Assembly: GCA_039090855.1 (NCBI GenBank)
Contig: CM077013.1
Coordinates: 140,265,240 to 140,329,239 of the forward strand
DNA from: Macrothele yani
Lineage: Eukaryota > Arthropoda > Arachnida > Araneae > Macrothelidae
Direction: 5' to 3'
Length of the DNA: 64,000 bases
Each line of letters begins with the position of its first letter. The stretch's first letter is position 1. Positions 1-11,082 of this stretch are shown here, one piece after another. Under the pieces are notes generated by a model. It did no database searches. It saw only the letters and a program-made list of their open reading frames with translations, and was not told where the DNA came from. The position numbers were made by a program, and so were the translations under genes.

Positions 1-411
1 TTTATTTGAATTTAAACCCTGGTCGCGAATTTCAATTAGGCCTATTTTTAATACGATGATTCTACGTGGCTAATGACACGCTGGATAGATATATTGTTCA
101 AGATACAAGAGGAAGCTTACAAAGCTGGAATGCCGTTGCAAGGTGAGTCCTTGATAATATAATAATTAAAACTTATAATATTATTCTTATTCATATGATA
201 TATAAATGCCAGGATGATTTTGCTGCAAATGTGCACACAACGCACAGAACGTATATAACGTGTGAAACAGTAGTGAATATAGTATATAGCTATTATTCTA
301 TTACGAATTTTCTCACTATACAGGATTACATTTAATGTCAGATACTTTTTTTTTACTATGGTTACATTATTAAAAAAATCACACAGATATCAAATGCCAT
401 TACTCATTGTA
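1..411. other. AT-rich sequence without recognised genes
   Basis: No ORF with recognisable protein similarity and no repeat pairing was seen. A TA at 410-411 is the left target-site copy of the mariner that follows. Confidence 0.6.
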
Positions 412-925
412 TTAGTGGTATGCAAAATTTTCCGCCGTTTTAAGGAGAAAGGAGACAGGAACAATCAGGAAAGCAGTACACATTTATTCAACGAAATATT
501 GGCCGTTAGCATGAATGACTTTTTGTCATTTTTCAGGCAACAAATGAATGCCCCTGTGATAGAAGGACACAGGTTGAGCTGAAGAACACAGTGACGAAGT
601 TTTTCCCCTCTGGAACTGTGGTAAACTACTGTGAGGCTAGGGCATATGGCATAGAGCAAAATAGATAAAAGTCTGAGGGTGCAATGTCTAGGGAATAAGC
701 CGGGTGCTGTAAAACCTTCCAGTGTAACTGTTCAAGGGTTGATTTTGTGGTGGCACCAACATGTGGTCTGGTATTATCGTGTAACAGGATGACTGGGGGT
801 CCTTTACCTGTCCATGGGCGTTTTTTGCTCGATTGCGTCGTTCAGTTTCATCCACTGATTGCTATATCGTTGTGCAGTGATTGTTTCGTTCAGTTTCAAC
901 AGTTCGAAGTAAAGCACACCATGCA

Positions 926-957
<32 letters not shown>

Positions 958-1625
958 AACATCTTTTCTCCGTGGATATACTGCTTTTTCAGTGGATGCT
1001 GATGGCTGGCCTGGGTCGACCCAGGATCGATCGCTTGCGTACAGGGTTGTCGCAATAGACCCATTTTTCATCACTGGTGACAACCTTCCACAAGAAATTC
1101 TTCCCTTGAAACCTCTTCAGCAAAGGCACAGAGATGCCCAATCGTTGACCAATATTATGCTCCGTTAAAATATGCGGAACGCACTTGCCAATCTTCTGGA
1201 TCTTTCCCAAGACCTGTAGGCACCCGTACCACCGTCGATTGAACCACTTTCAAACGTTTTGCCAGTTACGTAGTAGATTGTGTGGCATCCTCTTGCAACA
1301 GCGATTCCAGCTCTTTGTCTGCGAGTTCCTGCGGTCTACCTTCACGTGGCTTGTCTTCCAAGCTTAGATCACCTTCTTAAACCTGGTAAACCATTCTCGA
1401 CACGCCCTCTCACCCATAACCGTTTCGCCATACGCCTGACATATTGAACCGTATGCTTCACTCACACTTTTCCCTAAATTAAACATGATAACAAACAGTG
1501 CTGCAAATGAATTTTATTGACCGCCATGCTTGGCTTCATATACGCATTGACAGCCTGGGTCGCCAGCCGGTTAGACCCCTACGATGCCCGCTAGAGGGGT
1601 GGCGGAAACTTTTGCATACCCCTAA
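412..1625 (-). mobile_element. mariner transposon with both TIRs and TA target duplication
   Basis: The left end (412-436) and the right end (1601-1625) are inverted repeats of about 25 bp sharing the core GGTATGCAAAA...TTTCCGCC. A TA lies directly outside each end (410-411 and 1626-1627), the target-site signature of the Tc1/mariner superfamily. Total length is 1214 bp, close to the usual 1.2-1.3 kb of mariners. The transposase inside runs on the minus strand and is broken, so the copy is non-autonomous. A C-run and CA-run at 931-954 has grown inside the coding region. Confidence 0.9.
484..1486 (-). pseudogene. mariner transposase, frameshifted
   Basis: A transposase performs cut-and-paste excision and integration of the element in the nucleus. 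Reading from the ATG at 1486, the N-terminus contains the helix-turn-helix part (GERACREWFTRF). The first catalytic Asp lies in VTSDEKWVYCDN (around 1090). The second Asp lies in VILLHDNTRPHVG (around 770), followed by HPAYSLDIAPSDFYLF, where the third Asp of the DD34D triad is expected. The C-terminus GIHLLPEK...ANGQYFVE can still be read to the stop at 484-486. The length of about 334 codons matches the family (about 345). Frameshifts, stops in the N-terminal half, a stop near the C-terminus and the CA microsatellite insertion make it non-functional. Catalytic VTSDE replaces the common VTGDE. Family assignment is secure; the subfamily was not resolved. Confidence 0.88.
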
Positions 1626-1819
1626 TATATATTAACTGTGTAGTTGGATTTTTTAAATGCTTAACTAGCCACATCTACAGGGCTAGTTTATATGCTGCCA
1701 TGTTTGGAATAAGTCCATACAGAAAACTACAGTCCTGTTCTTCTGAATGTTTCCCCATTATTCAACATAACATTTTTTCACTAAATTATGGGTTTTACTC
1801 AGGAATAAAAGAAATTACT

Positions 1820-1875
1820 AACAGTCAAATTTTCAGATAGCACCCTTACCCTTCCTTCAGGACTACACTATAGTA
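1820..1875 (-). ncRNA. hammerhead-ribozyme-like core, P1 3' end
   Basis: On the minus strand: TAGTC, then CTGAAGG (1854-1860; consensus CUGANGA, last base changed), hairpin arms GGGTA.../...TATC, GAAA (1831-1834), then ATTTGAC. The three bases GTC before the core pair with the GAC after it, as helix I. The last core base differs from consensus, so self-cleavage is doubtful. The order of parts fits the small hammerheads known from Penelope terminal repeats. Confidence 0.6.
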
Positions 1876-1954
1876 GTTGTCGCCATTCATTAGCTAAATT
1901 CCAACCTTTCACATCATTTGATGTTGTACCTCTTCTCTCAATTTCCAGTCCTTA

Positions 1955-2170
1955 TTACAATTTTCTCTTGAAAAAGAACTGTTGATGTGTCAAAACTTCT
2001 GCAGAGTACCAAAGCCCTTTATGTCCTGTATTTTGAACATGTCTGTCCAAACCTGTCTTGTTTGTCAAATTTTTAATTGCAGCTTTATGTTCTGCTAGTC
2101 TGGTCTTAAGCTGTCTGCCTGTTTCTCCCATATAGCTGAGACCGCACTCACACTTTATGTTGTAGACCAC
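1955..2170 (-). pseudogene. Penelope-like GIY-YIG endonuclease domain fragment
   Basis: The open segment contains YNIKCECGLSYMGETGR followed by a run ending in NKTGLDRHVQNTGH. This is the GIY-YIG endonuclease domain that follows the reverse transcriptase in Penelope-like elements and nicks the target DNA. The YMG in place of YIG keeps the shape of the motif. The P2 element at 13707-14645 has a related domain (CGLSYIGETGRS, NKTGLDRHVQASGH), so P1 and P2 are related families. Upstream coding sequence is degraded beyond about 2340. Confidence 0.8.
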
Positions 2171-2399
2171 TCCTTCCTGTAACAGGATGTTTTCTTCTTT
2201 TTGCTTTAATTTTGGAAGGTAGTTACTACTTTTATTTGGTAATCCTGGAGCCAGTCTGATCAGAAAATTTTCACTAATCCACTGAAGTTTTTCAAATAGT
2301 CCTTTATGGTAAGTAAATTTTCACCGAAACAATTTAGTTTTTGACTTCTGCTTCTTTTCTTTCGAAAGGTTGGAATTTAGCTAATGAATGGCGACACCT

Positions 2400-2455
2400 A
2401 CTATAGTGTAGTCCTGAAGAAGGGAAGGGGTGCTATCCGAAAATCTGACTGTAAG
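2400..2455 (+). ncRNA. hammerhead-ribozyme-like core, inverted P1 end
   Basis: GTAGTC precedes CTGAAGA (2414-2420), then a hairpin with arms GGG/ATCC-like, GAAA (2439-2442), then ATCTGACTGT. AGTC before the core can pair with GACT after it (helix I, extended by wobble pairs). All invariant core bases CUGANGA...GAAA are present. It is on the opposite strand from the element's coding fragment. Confidence 0.65.
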
Positions 2456-2569
2456 TAATTTCCTTTATTCTGAGTAAAACTCATAATTTAGTGAAATTTA
2501 TAGTGTATCAAGTCTAGGAATAGCCTGACACACTATAAATTTCACTAAATTATGAGATTATACATCAAT

Positions 2570-2971
2570 TATAACATTTTTTTTTTTCAGTTTTGATAAA
2601 AGTTCAAGACGAGCCTATGATGAATGCTCCAACACCGTTAGGTATCTGTCTAAATGTTAAAGTGAACTTTCATTAACATTTTTTTTGGTACCACCTTGGC
2701 ACAGTCATTCCTTCATGTTCAGATCTTTGATTAAAATCAATCTGCCAATTTAATTTTGCACTATAGTATCAGTACAGATATCTCTTACTTAATACTTTAG
2801 TAAACTTCTTATATACAGAAATTGTTCTTTATTATAATCTATTTATTTAAGACAGTACACATCCCAGACTCTCCATCATTCCCGTCTTCACTTTACACCG
2901 ATAAGCCATTCCATTATGAGCACCCCCAGCCTAGAGAAATGAGCACACCTGGAAATCGAACGGTGGTGCAG
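2570..2971. other. leader region, no gene recognised
   Basis: AT-rich sequence. From about 2905 the text ATTATGAGCACCCCCAG resembles the end of the Tc1-like element at 41026 (ATATTATGAGCACC), so the Tc1 element that seeded the 157-bp satellite may begin near 2895. No matching right-hand inverted repeat was found beyond 6139. Confidence 0.4.
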
Positions 2972-5168
2972 TTAAGTTCACAGAGCAGTGTATATACAAC
3001 CCGAGGACCAACTTTTGGTTAAGTAGAGTGTTCGGAGTCAGAATGGGAAAAGCTGCCGATTTATCGGAGTTTGATAAAGGACAAATTGTGATGGCACGGC
3101 ACCTCGGAACTACGATCTCGGAAACGGTCTTAAATTCACAGAGCGGTATATATACAACCCGAGGACCGGCTTTCTGTTAGTAGAGTGTTCGGAGTCAGAA
3201 TGGGAAAAGATGCCGATTTATCGGAGTTTGATAAAGGACAAATTGCGATGGCACGGCGCCTCGGAACTACGATCTCGGAAACTGTCTTAAATTCACAGAG
3301 CAGTATATATACAACCCGAGGACCGGCTTTCGGTTAGTAGAGTGTTCGGAGTCAGAATGGGAAAAGATGCCGATTTATCGGAGTTTGATAAAGGACAAAT
3401 TGTGATGGCACGGCACCTCGGAACTACGATCTCGGAAACGGTCTTAAATTCACAGAGCGGTATATATACAACCCGAGGACCGGCTTTCTGTTAGTAGAGT
3501 GTTCGGAGTCAGAATGGGAAAAGATGCCGATTTATCGGAGTTTGATAAAGGACAAATTGTGATGGCACGGCGCCTCGGAACTACGATCTCGGAAACGGTC
3601 TTAAATTCACAGAGCAGTATATATACAACCCGAGGACCGGCTTTCTGTTAGTAGAGTGTTCGGATTCAGAATGGGAAAAGATGCCGATTTATCGGAGTTT
3701 GATAAAGGACAAATTGTGATGGCACGGCGCCTCGGAACTACGATCTCGGAAACGGTCTTAAATTCACAGAGCAGTATATATACAACCCGAGGACCGGCTT
3801 TCTGTTAGTAGAGTGTTCGGAGTCAGAATGGGAAAAGATGCCGATTTATCGGAGTTTGATAAAGGACAAATTGTGATGGCACGGCGCCTCGGAACTACGA
3901 TCTCGGAAACTGTCTTAAATTCACAGAGCAGTATATATACAACCCGAGGACCGGCTTTCGGTTAGTAGAGTGTTCGGAGTCAGAATGGGAAAAGATGCCG
4001 ATTTATCGGAGTTTGATAAAGGACAAATTGTGATGGCACGGCACCTCGGAACTACGATCTCGGAAACGGTCTTAAATTCACAGAGCGGTATATATACAAC
4101 CCGAGGACCGGCTTTCTGTTAGTAGAGTGTTCGGAGTCAGAATGGGAAAAGATGCCGATTTATCGGAGTTTGATAAAGGACAAATTGTGATGGCACGGCG
4201 CCTCGGAACTACGATCTCGGAAACGGTCTTAAATTCACAGAGCAGTATATATACAATCCGAGGACCGGCTTTCTGTTAGTAGAGTGTTCGGATTCAGAAT
4301 GGGAAAAGATGCCGATTTATCGGAGTTTGATAAAGGACAAATTGTGATGGCACGGCGCCTCGGAACTACGATCTCGGAAACGGTCTTAAATTCACAGAGC
4401 AGTATATATATACAACCCGAGGACCGGCTTTCTGTTAGTAGAGTGTTCGGATTCAGAATGGGAAAAGATGCCGATTTATCGGAGTTTGATAAAGGACAAA
4501 TTGTGATGGCACGGCACCTCGGAACTACGATCTCTGAAACGGTCTTAAATTCACAGAGCAGTATATATACAACCCGAGGACCGGCTTTCTGTTAGTAGAG
4601 TGTTCGGAGTCAGAATGGGAAAAGATGCCGATTTATCGGAGTTTGATAAAGGACAAATTGTGATGGCACGGCGCCTCGGAACTACGATCTCGGAAACGGT
4701 CTTAAATTCACAGAGCAGTATATATACAACCCGAGGACCGGCTTTCTGTTAGTAGAGTGTTCGGATTCAGAATGGGAAAAGATGCCGATTTATCGGAGTT
4801 TGATAAAGGACAAATTGTGATGGCATGGCGCCTGGGAACTACGATCTCGGAAACGGTCTTAAATTCACAGAGCAGTATATATACAACCCGAGGACCGGCT
4901 TTCAGTTAGTAGAGTGTTCGGATTCAGAATGGGAAAAGATGCCGATTTATCGGAGTTTGATAAAGGACAAATTGTGATAGCACGGCGCCTGGGAACTACG
5001 ATCTCGGAAACGGTCTTAAATTCACAGAGCAGTATATATACAAGCCGAGGACCGGCTTTCTGTTAGTAGAGTGTTCGGAGTCAGAATGGGAAAAGCTGCC
5101 GATTTATCGGAGTTTGATAAAGGACAAATTGTGATGGCACGGCGCCTCGGAACTACGATCTCGGAAAT
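2972..5168 (+). repeat. 157-bp satellite derived from the 5' end of a Tc1-like transposon
   Basis: The marker GAGTGTTCGGA recurs at 3026, 3183, 3340, 3497, 3654, 3811, 3968, 4125, 4282, 4441, 4598, 4755, 4912 and 5069. Every step is 157 bp except one of 159 bp (an extra TA). The 14 units consist of transposon leader (with GTATATATACAA) plus the transposase start codon and the first 30 or so codons. The last unit runs into the rest of the transposase. Units 2-5 and 6-9 share the same series of variants, which indicates a 628-bp higher-order duplication. Units 1 and 14 alone keep GCTGCC where the internal units have GATGCC, as expected if the array expanded internally. Confidence 0.95.
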
Positions 5169-6139
5169 GGCGCTGATTGTGGTTTGTTCATGTGCCACTG
5201 TAGTGATTATGTATCATAAGCGGTGTACAGATGGCCGAACGATGAACCGTTATCCAGCCGTGTGTCGTCCGCAGCTCATTGATGCCAGAGGGAAGCGGAG
5301 CCTGTCGAACATTGTTCACAGCGACAACAGGGCCACAGTGCGACAAATCACCCGTAGCTACAATAGTGGTGATCAGGGCAATGTGTCACAGCACACAGTT
5401 CATCACAGCCTTCTGTGCATGAGCCTGCATAGCCAAAAACCCAGCTGGGTCCCCATGCTGACTGCACTTCATCACCAACAACACATGAAATGGGCCCAAA
5501 ATCATCCATATCAGACCGTGGATGATTGGAAGAAAGTGGCTTGGTCTGACGAATCCAAATTCCTGGTGCATCATGCAGACGGCCAAGCACAGATAAGCCG
5601 ATTACTAATGGAGGCTATGGCACCTGGATGCACTGTTGGATGGAAACAGGCCAGCAGCAGTGGTGTTATGCTATGAGCGATGTTTTCTTGGGACACTTTA
5701 TACCCCCATTATCCCAATAGCACAATCCCTGACGGTTGTCAGGTATCTGAACATCACTATAGATCAAGTTTGCCCTTTCATGGCAACTGTGTTCCCTGCT
5801 GGTGATGGCCATTACCAACAGGATAATGTGCAATGCCACACTGAGAGAATTGTCAAGGAGTGGTTCGGGGAACATGCTGGTGACTTTCTGTTAATGTCCT
5901 GGCCTCCAAATTCACCTGACGTTAACCCAATCGAACATTTGTGGTTCGACTTGGAAAAGCGGGTTCGTGCTAAATCACCACTACCTCGAAATGTATGGGA
6001 ACTGGAGGACCTTCTGTTGATATTATGGTACCAGACACCTAAGGATGCCTATCGCCACCTCATCGAATTGATGCCTCGCCGAGTGGCCACTGTTCTCCTA
6101 GCATCTTTCACATCCATCCTACATCTATTACTCCCATGA
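5086..6139 (+). pseudogene. Tc1-like transposase, frameshifted
   Basis: A transposase of the DDE/D superfamily that cuts and pastes its own element. The ATG at 5086 starts MGKAADLSEFDKGQIVMARR, the N-terminal helix-turn-helix segment. The first catalytic Asp is in AWSDESKF (around 5545), the second in YQQDNVQCHTERIV (around 5820), and the Glu in SPDVNPIEHLWFDLEKR (around 5920), giving a DD34E-type layout. The first frame stops at 5676 and the second continues from about 5636, so a frameshift lies near 5600-5680. The length of about 350 codons is normal. The gene shares its first 33 codons with every unit of the upstream satellite. Confidence 0.9.
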
Positions 6140-6269
6140 TTTACATTTCTTTCATGCAACTGGTGCTGAATAAATGCTCTCTGTTAGCACCATGTAATAT
6201 TTGTATCCACTCTACAAACAACATTTTGATTCAAGTTATACATTTACAACACTCTGCAAATAATCAGAA

Positions 6270-6385
6270 CAAGTGTTGTCACAAACCCCTCATAAGTAAA
6301 GCATCTCTCTAACACATAAACAATTCCCATGTCTCTTCTGAAGTACCTAGGTTTTGCTACATCATACTGTAGTAGGAACAATTAC
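6270..6385 (-). mobile_element. short fragment of non-LTR retrotransposon N1
   Basis: The sequence aligns by eye with 20390-20510 of the long N1 copy, for example CTGAAGTACCTAGGTTTTGC against CTGCAGTACCCAGGTTTCAC, which encodes the YGSETWVLQ region near the C-terminus. It is strongly diverged. 6386-6790 holds nothing recognised. Confidence 0.65.
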
Positions 6386-7031
6386 AGTTCAAGGTTCCCA
6401 CTCTTTTACTCTCCCCCAAAAATAGGGACTTTTTAGCACCTCCCTCATAATTTTTAAGGACTTTACTAATTGCATATGCATTACAGACATATGCATGAAT
6501 ACTTTTACACATGATTTAACTATGCACATTGAAGTACATCGATATTTTTTCATATAATTTAACTTAGACGGTGTAATAAAGTTGAACTTATGCAATTTAA
6601 AAGACAGTTATCTTATACCTTTATGGTCAAATGTGACCATTAGCTATAGATATTATGTGACATAAATTCGTATTGTTACAATAGGTTTACCATTGTTGTC
6701 ATTTACTGTATCTCACGTTATATATATTGTTGCCCTAGTGCCGGACGCATTTGCCAAGAGGTTTTCTATTAAACACTTGTTATCAATTTTAAGATGAATT
6801 CGTAGATATCAATTGTGTACTTACATACTTCTGGGTTAGGCTTCAGTATCTTCAGGTTATATATAACAAGAGCTTTTACTCACTCTTCTTCAATTCGTCA
6901 TCGTCAAACTGAACTTACATTTATTTCAAACTTAGCTAAGACCTTTGGTTACCCACCTTATGTAGTACCAAAGCTTAACTCTCGTTACCAACGGACTGTC
7001 TCCACAAAACTACAAGTAGACAAAACCGACT

Positions 7032-7538
7032 GTGAAATTTGTTGGCTCTGTAACCTTTAACCTCCCTATTGTCAACATGCTTAACAAATTTTGTAATAAA
7101 CATAAATTACATTTCGGGATCCAAACCTCTAACATTTTTAAGAATTTACGTTATGACCAAGATGTTGTATCAACAGGTGAAAAACATGGTGTATACTGTA
7201 TTCCTCTACGCCCCCAAACCCCTAATCAACCAAATTCGAGTTACATTGGCTACACTTTACGAACAATTTCGGTTCGATCCCGTGAACACCAATATGACAT
7301 TTCCAGGGAAGCTACAACCACGTCTTTAGCTCACACAGTAACCCTCAATAATTTTACTCCGTGTTGGAACGAAGTTTCTCATCTCGCTTACACCAAATAC
7401 AAGAAAGACACTTTGTTTACGGAAGCACTTTTTATAGTATGGTTTAACAAATTATGCTGTAACGATGACCTACCTTATGCCCTCCTTTTAACCGGGCAAT
7501 GTCTTATATGTTCATTGGAACCTCCATCGTTAATATGA
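7032..7538 (+). pseudogene. Penelope-like GIY-YIG endonuclease, 5'-truncated
   Basis: This is the endonuclease part of a PLE polyprotein. After a conserved linker (PIVNMLNKFCNKHKLHFG) comes the GIY-YIG core: HGVYCIPLR, then SSYIGYTLRTISVRSREHQ, in which R and H/E positions typical of the domain are present. A later TEALFIVW supplies the Glu expected in the C-terminal half. The reading frame is open for 168 codons, but the upstream RT portion is in other frames and broken. It would nick target DNA in the nucleus if complete; here it is a relic. Confidence 0.78.
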
Positions 7539-7650
7539 CTTTAATGTTAACCTTAAAATCTCTGTTTATTCACATGCAACAATTACCATGGCGACATCAC
7601 GTGATTACTATAAAGCATATAAGTTGTCACCGCACCACATGTATTCACAG

Positions 7651-7695
7651 TTGGCTTGACAATGGGCACCAAGGCGTGACCCGAAAGATCTCGCC
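7651..7695 (+). ncRNA. decayed hammerhead-like core, P4 3' end
   Basis: TTGGC, CTTGACA (7655-7661; two changes from CUGANGA), hairpin GGGCAC.../...GTGACCC, GAAA (7683-7686), then GATCTCGCC. GGC before the core pairs with GCC after the predicted cleavage position, and AGATCT is self-complementary, as expected for a dimer-forming short helix III. The core changes make it probably inactive. Confidence 0.55.
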
Positions 7696-7867
7696 TCATG
7701 TAATTTTATCATTTTAACTATAACATACTGGTTTTAATTGTAGTAAATTTTCATTTCATCTTGCAACTAGTGTGCTGCGGTTTTAATGAAGTTTTATCGT
7801 GTTTTAGACAGCATTACAACCTAATATATTTGTGAACCTTGTCTGACTTCTGCAAAAATTGAAAACT

Positions 7868-8957
7868 AATTTGATAAAAAACCATTAACACATGCATATG
7901 TTCTCCTACCAGCATACATGGCTTTCACTTATTCAATCATATTCATAGTCCTACCATAATTTTTAAAGACCTTTAACATAAGCACCCTGTTTATTCAGTA
8001 ATAAGTTTTCTCCAAATCTACAAAGAAAGCAAAACTTTCTGGCCAACAGGTATATACTTTTCAGTTACATAACATAATGTTAAAAACTTGGTGCCCTCTC
8101 CTTTCCATCCCTTATCAGAGATGGAATCAGTCTGTGCACAATCCTCATTCTTTCTGACATCAAGCATCATTATACCTTAGCAATAATGACCTTTGCACAC
8201 ACCTTCACTAGAATACTCAGTAGGCTGATACCTCAATCTTACATTCAGTCTAATTGCCTTTTCTCTGATACAAAGGAACAATGATAGTATTCTTCCAATT
8301 CTGAAGGACCATTCCGAACTCCCACCACAACTGGTAAATTTCACTTAAACAGTCAATGACAAGGTCACCACAATATTTTAACATCTCAGCTGTAATAATA
8401 TTTGCTACTCCTAGGACCCTACCATTTTGAAAAATTTTACAGCTTTGTAAATCTGTTCTCCTGAGATTCTAACTGTGCTTACTTCCCTCTCTTTCTCTGG
8501 CATCATCTGCTTCTACCCTCAAATCATCTTTGCTTTTATGCTCTCATAACTCACAGATATATCCACCCATTCTTTCACTGAACTCACTAGGTTCTCACCA
8601 TGTCTCTGACCCTATTCTTTGCAAAACTCAAAACTTTATTTTGCTCTTTCTGTCCATGTTGGTGTACTTCCATAATGATTTCATATTATTCCCAAAAGCT
8701 CATTCTTTGCTGTCCACCTTTATCTTTCTTAACTTATTCTGATGATGCCTCATGCTTTTTATAGCATCCTCAGCAACACTACCTTACAACCACCCCAGGT
8801 AAGCTTCCTTCCTCCTCTTTACAGTTCTTTAATCTCACAGATCCACTAAGCATCACCTTTAGTGCTACTTGCTGCTCAGTACCACAAACTTCTTCAACAA
8901 CAGTGACAACACAGTTCTTAAAATACATCCATTTCTTTTCCATACTGCTCTCACATA
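7868..8957 (-). mobile_element. degraded internal part of N1 non-LTR retrotransposon
   Basis: Blocks match the minus-strand N1 copy at 21340-26060. 7870-8030 corresponds to the reverse transcriptase segment around 21350-21560. 8105-8460 corresponds to 21690-21960 (start of RT). 8480-8957 corresponds to 25560-26050; its fragment KKWMYFKNCVVTVVEEVCGT parallels KKWECFKNCVVTAAKEVCGT. There are many stops and indels. The copy ends exactly at the next transposon's TA. Confidence 0.75.
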
Positions 8958-10498
8958 CACTGGCACCCAAAAATTAAGGACGAGACGGTTTTTCAAATGT
9001 AACGTCGTGCTGAAGTGATCCACATCGACTCAAATCATACCATAAGATCCCCAAGATATAAGAATATGGGACAAGTGAGCAAAACCGTCCAAACAAGGAA
9101 TCCAAAGGATACAAAGGCACTTTATTGAAAAGGTAGCTTCGAGCACAACTGGACAGAAGACAGAAGCGGCCATGTGACAGGCGGCCGTCAAGAAAAATCC
9201 AGTCTTTAGTAGGGGATATGATCACCCCTCCCTGCGTTGCAGGATTTACAACGTCTGTCCATGCTGAGGACGAGGTTGTCAAGGAGCTGTTGAGGCATCG
9301 CGGCCCATTCCTCTTGTAGCACCAATCGCAGCTGCGGAATCGTTGCTGGCGGCTGGTGACGTGCTGCCAACCGTCTCCCGAGAAGGTCCCACACGTGTTC
9401 AATTGGATTTAGGTCCGGGGACCTTACGGGCCAATCCATATGTTAAATATCTTCACTCTCCAACAGCTCTTCGACAGCCACTGTATGATGAGGTGTAGCA
9501 TTGTCGTCTATGAAGAGGAACTCATGGCCCACAGCACTTCACGTGAGGCAGGAGAAGCTCGGTACAAAACCAGACACCAGTGATTTAACCTCCTTGAAAG
9601 ATGTGGAGGTCAGTACGGCTACCAAGCATGATACCGCCCCAAATGAGAACTCTGCCACCTCCAAACCGGTCCCCTTTGATGATGTTGGAGGTGTGATTGT
9701 GTGTTCCCTGCTCTCTCCAGATGTGTATACGTCCAGAATCGCCCATCAGACTAAATCGGCTCTCATTCATAAAGAGAACTCAACCCCATTGCTGATGTGT
9801 CCAGTTCTTGTGTTCCTGGCACCACAAAAATCGCTGTCTCCGATGAGAAGACATCAATGACACATACTGTACTGGTCGTCATACAAATAGACCACCTTTC
9901 TGCAGCCTCCTGGCCACGATAAAATGCGATAGCGGACGTCCAGTTGTCTGTTGCATGTGCCTTGCGACTTCTCCCGCTGTTTGCCTTCTGTCTCTTCTCG
10001 CCTGTAGAACAATATACCGGTCGTCCGCCACCGTGGTTGCTCATGGATGACCACTGCTAAACTCTTGGATAGCTGTTCCTGTTGTTTGAACTGCTCTCCA
10101 AGCTCGTGAAATGATGCTGTGAGCGATCCCGAACTCCTCGGCCACACTAGTCACACTTTGACCTTCTTCCAACTTCCCAATGACGCGACCTCGGGTAAAG
10201 TCATCCTGATGTCGTCTACTGGAATGCTTGTTGGCCATATCACACGGTGGCAGCAACTCAACGTCGTTCAAACCGATGTACACCCTGCAATAGCTTTCAC
10301 CGAATTACTGAGCGTACACCGCCCGTGTGCTTTATACCCTTCCGACATCCCACCCCCTACGTCATGCTGCATATATGTGCATGTCCTACCGTACCGGACC
10401 CTAGTCTATCTCCTGAGTGGTCTTTCGGTCCGTTCTGCCTACTCGTTCCGCTGTTATGCTAATTTCTTCTCTTCGCCCTTAATTTTTGCACACCAGTG
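8958..10498 (-). mobile_element. Tc1-like transposon with TIRs and TA duplication
   Basis: The ends are inverted repeats: left CACTGGCACCCAAAAATTAA, right reading inward CACTGGTGTGCAAAAATTAA. TA lies outside both (8956-8957 and 10499-10500). The length of 1541 bp is normal for Tc1-type elements. It is inserted in N1 debris on its left. Confidence 0.92.
9206..10238 (-). pseudogene. Tc1-like transposase (DD34E), frameshifted
   Basis: From the ATG at 10238 the N-terminus reads MANKHSSRRHQDDFTRGRVI, then a helix-turn-helix (SVTSVAEEFGIAHSIISRAW). The first catalytic Asp region is near 9770 (NESRFSLMGDSGRIHIWRE; the Asp codon falls just before NES). The second Asp is in EFLFIDDNATPHHTVAVEE (about 9470-9520). 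The Glu is in SPDLNPIEHVWDLLGRRL (about 9380-9430). The product would be about 344 residues, a normal length, but at least three frameshifts split it. The C-terminus NAGRGDHIPY ends at 9206. Confidence 0.9.
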
Positions 10499-11082
10499 TA
10501 CATTCAACAGATATGGTCACTCACTGAGATGCCTTTTGATATGTGCCAAGGATACATTTGAACCTTATTGATTTTCAGTTGTGAGGTGATAATGATTTAT
10601 CAGTGAGTAATTGCAGTGGTGTGCAAAAGTATTGAATCGCCTGCAAAAACTGTGAATTTTTAAGTTAAAATATTTTTTAACTAACTAATTTCTATAGTTA
10701 TTTCATCATTTATATGTCATTAGATGCCAAAATTTTAAGAATGCTTTAGTTTTTCCTATAGCTACCTCTGTTCTTAAGATACAATGCAAAAATCATGACC
10801 AAGTCGAAATTATTATGAAAAGGATCATTTATTCAATACTTGGGTTTGCAGCAATAAACTGTTTTTGTAATTCATAAGAAATGAAATAACATTTAAATAC
10901 AGAAACATAAGGAAGCAAAATTACAAAATGTACCTAATATTTTGTTGCCCAGCCTTTAGCTTTAATCACAGCTTTGCATCTGTGAGAATAAGGTTTTGTA
11001 AAAGATTGGGTTGAACAATGATTCCAAATTTGAACTACATCTTCAATGAGTTGAATTTCAGTTGCTGACTTCTCTTTTTATA

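Larger units (their letters stand above)
1776..2562 (-). mobile_element. Penelope-like element remnant (family P1) with inverted ends
   Basis: A GIY-YIG endonuclease fragment (1955-2170) is bracketed by two inverted copies of the same terminal sequence, one around 1780-1880 reading on the minus strand and one around 2380-2490 reading on the plus strand. Both contain a hammerhead-like core. A further inverted copy of the motif ATAATTTAGTGAAATTTAT occurs at about 2484-2502 and 2535-2560. A third terminal copy is at 47345-47460. The reverse transcriptase part is missing, so this is a 5'-truncated copy. The ends were judged only from repeat pairing and are approximate. Confidence 0.7.
6800..7700 (+). 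mobile_element. Penelope-like element 3' part (family P4)
   Basis: The coding sequence runs from the tail of the reverse transcriptase region (ELTFISNLAKTFGYPP, about 6910-6960) through the linker to a GIY-YIG endonuclease, ending about 7538. A hammerhead-like core lies 110 bp downstream. The 5' part, including the polymerase core, is absent. It differs clearly from P1, P2 and P3. Confidence 0.75.

Noticed and set aside
804..1083. ORFs crossing the C-run/CA-run (931-954)
   Set aside because: They are frames of the broken mariner passing through a microsatellite, not separate genes.
2972..5168. CRISPR-like regular repeat array
   Set aside because: Units are 157 bp, contiguous and contain no unique spacers; they derive from a Tc1 transposon start in animal DNA.
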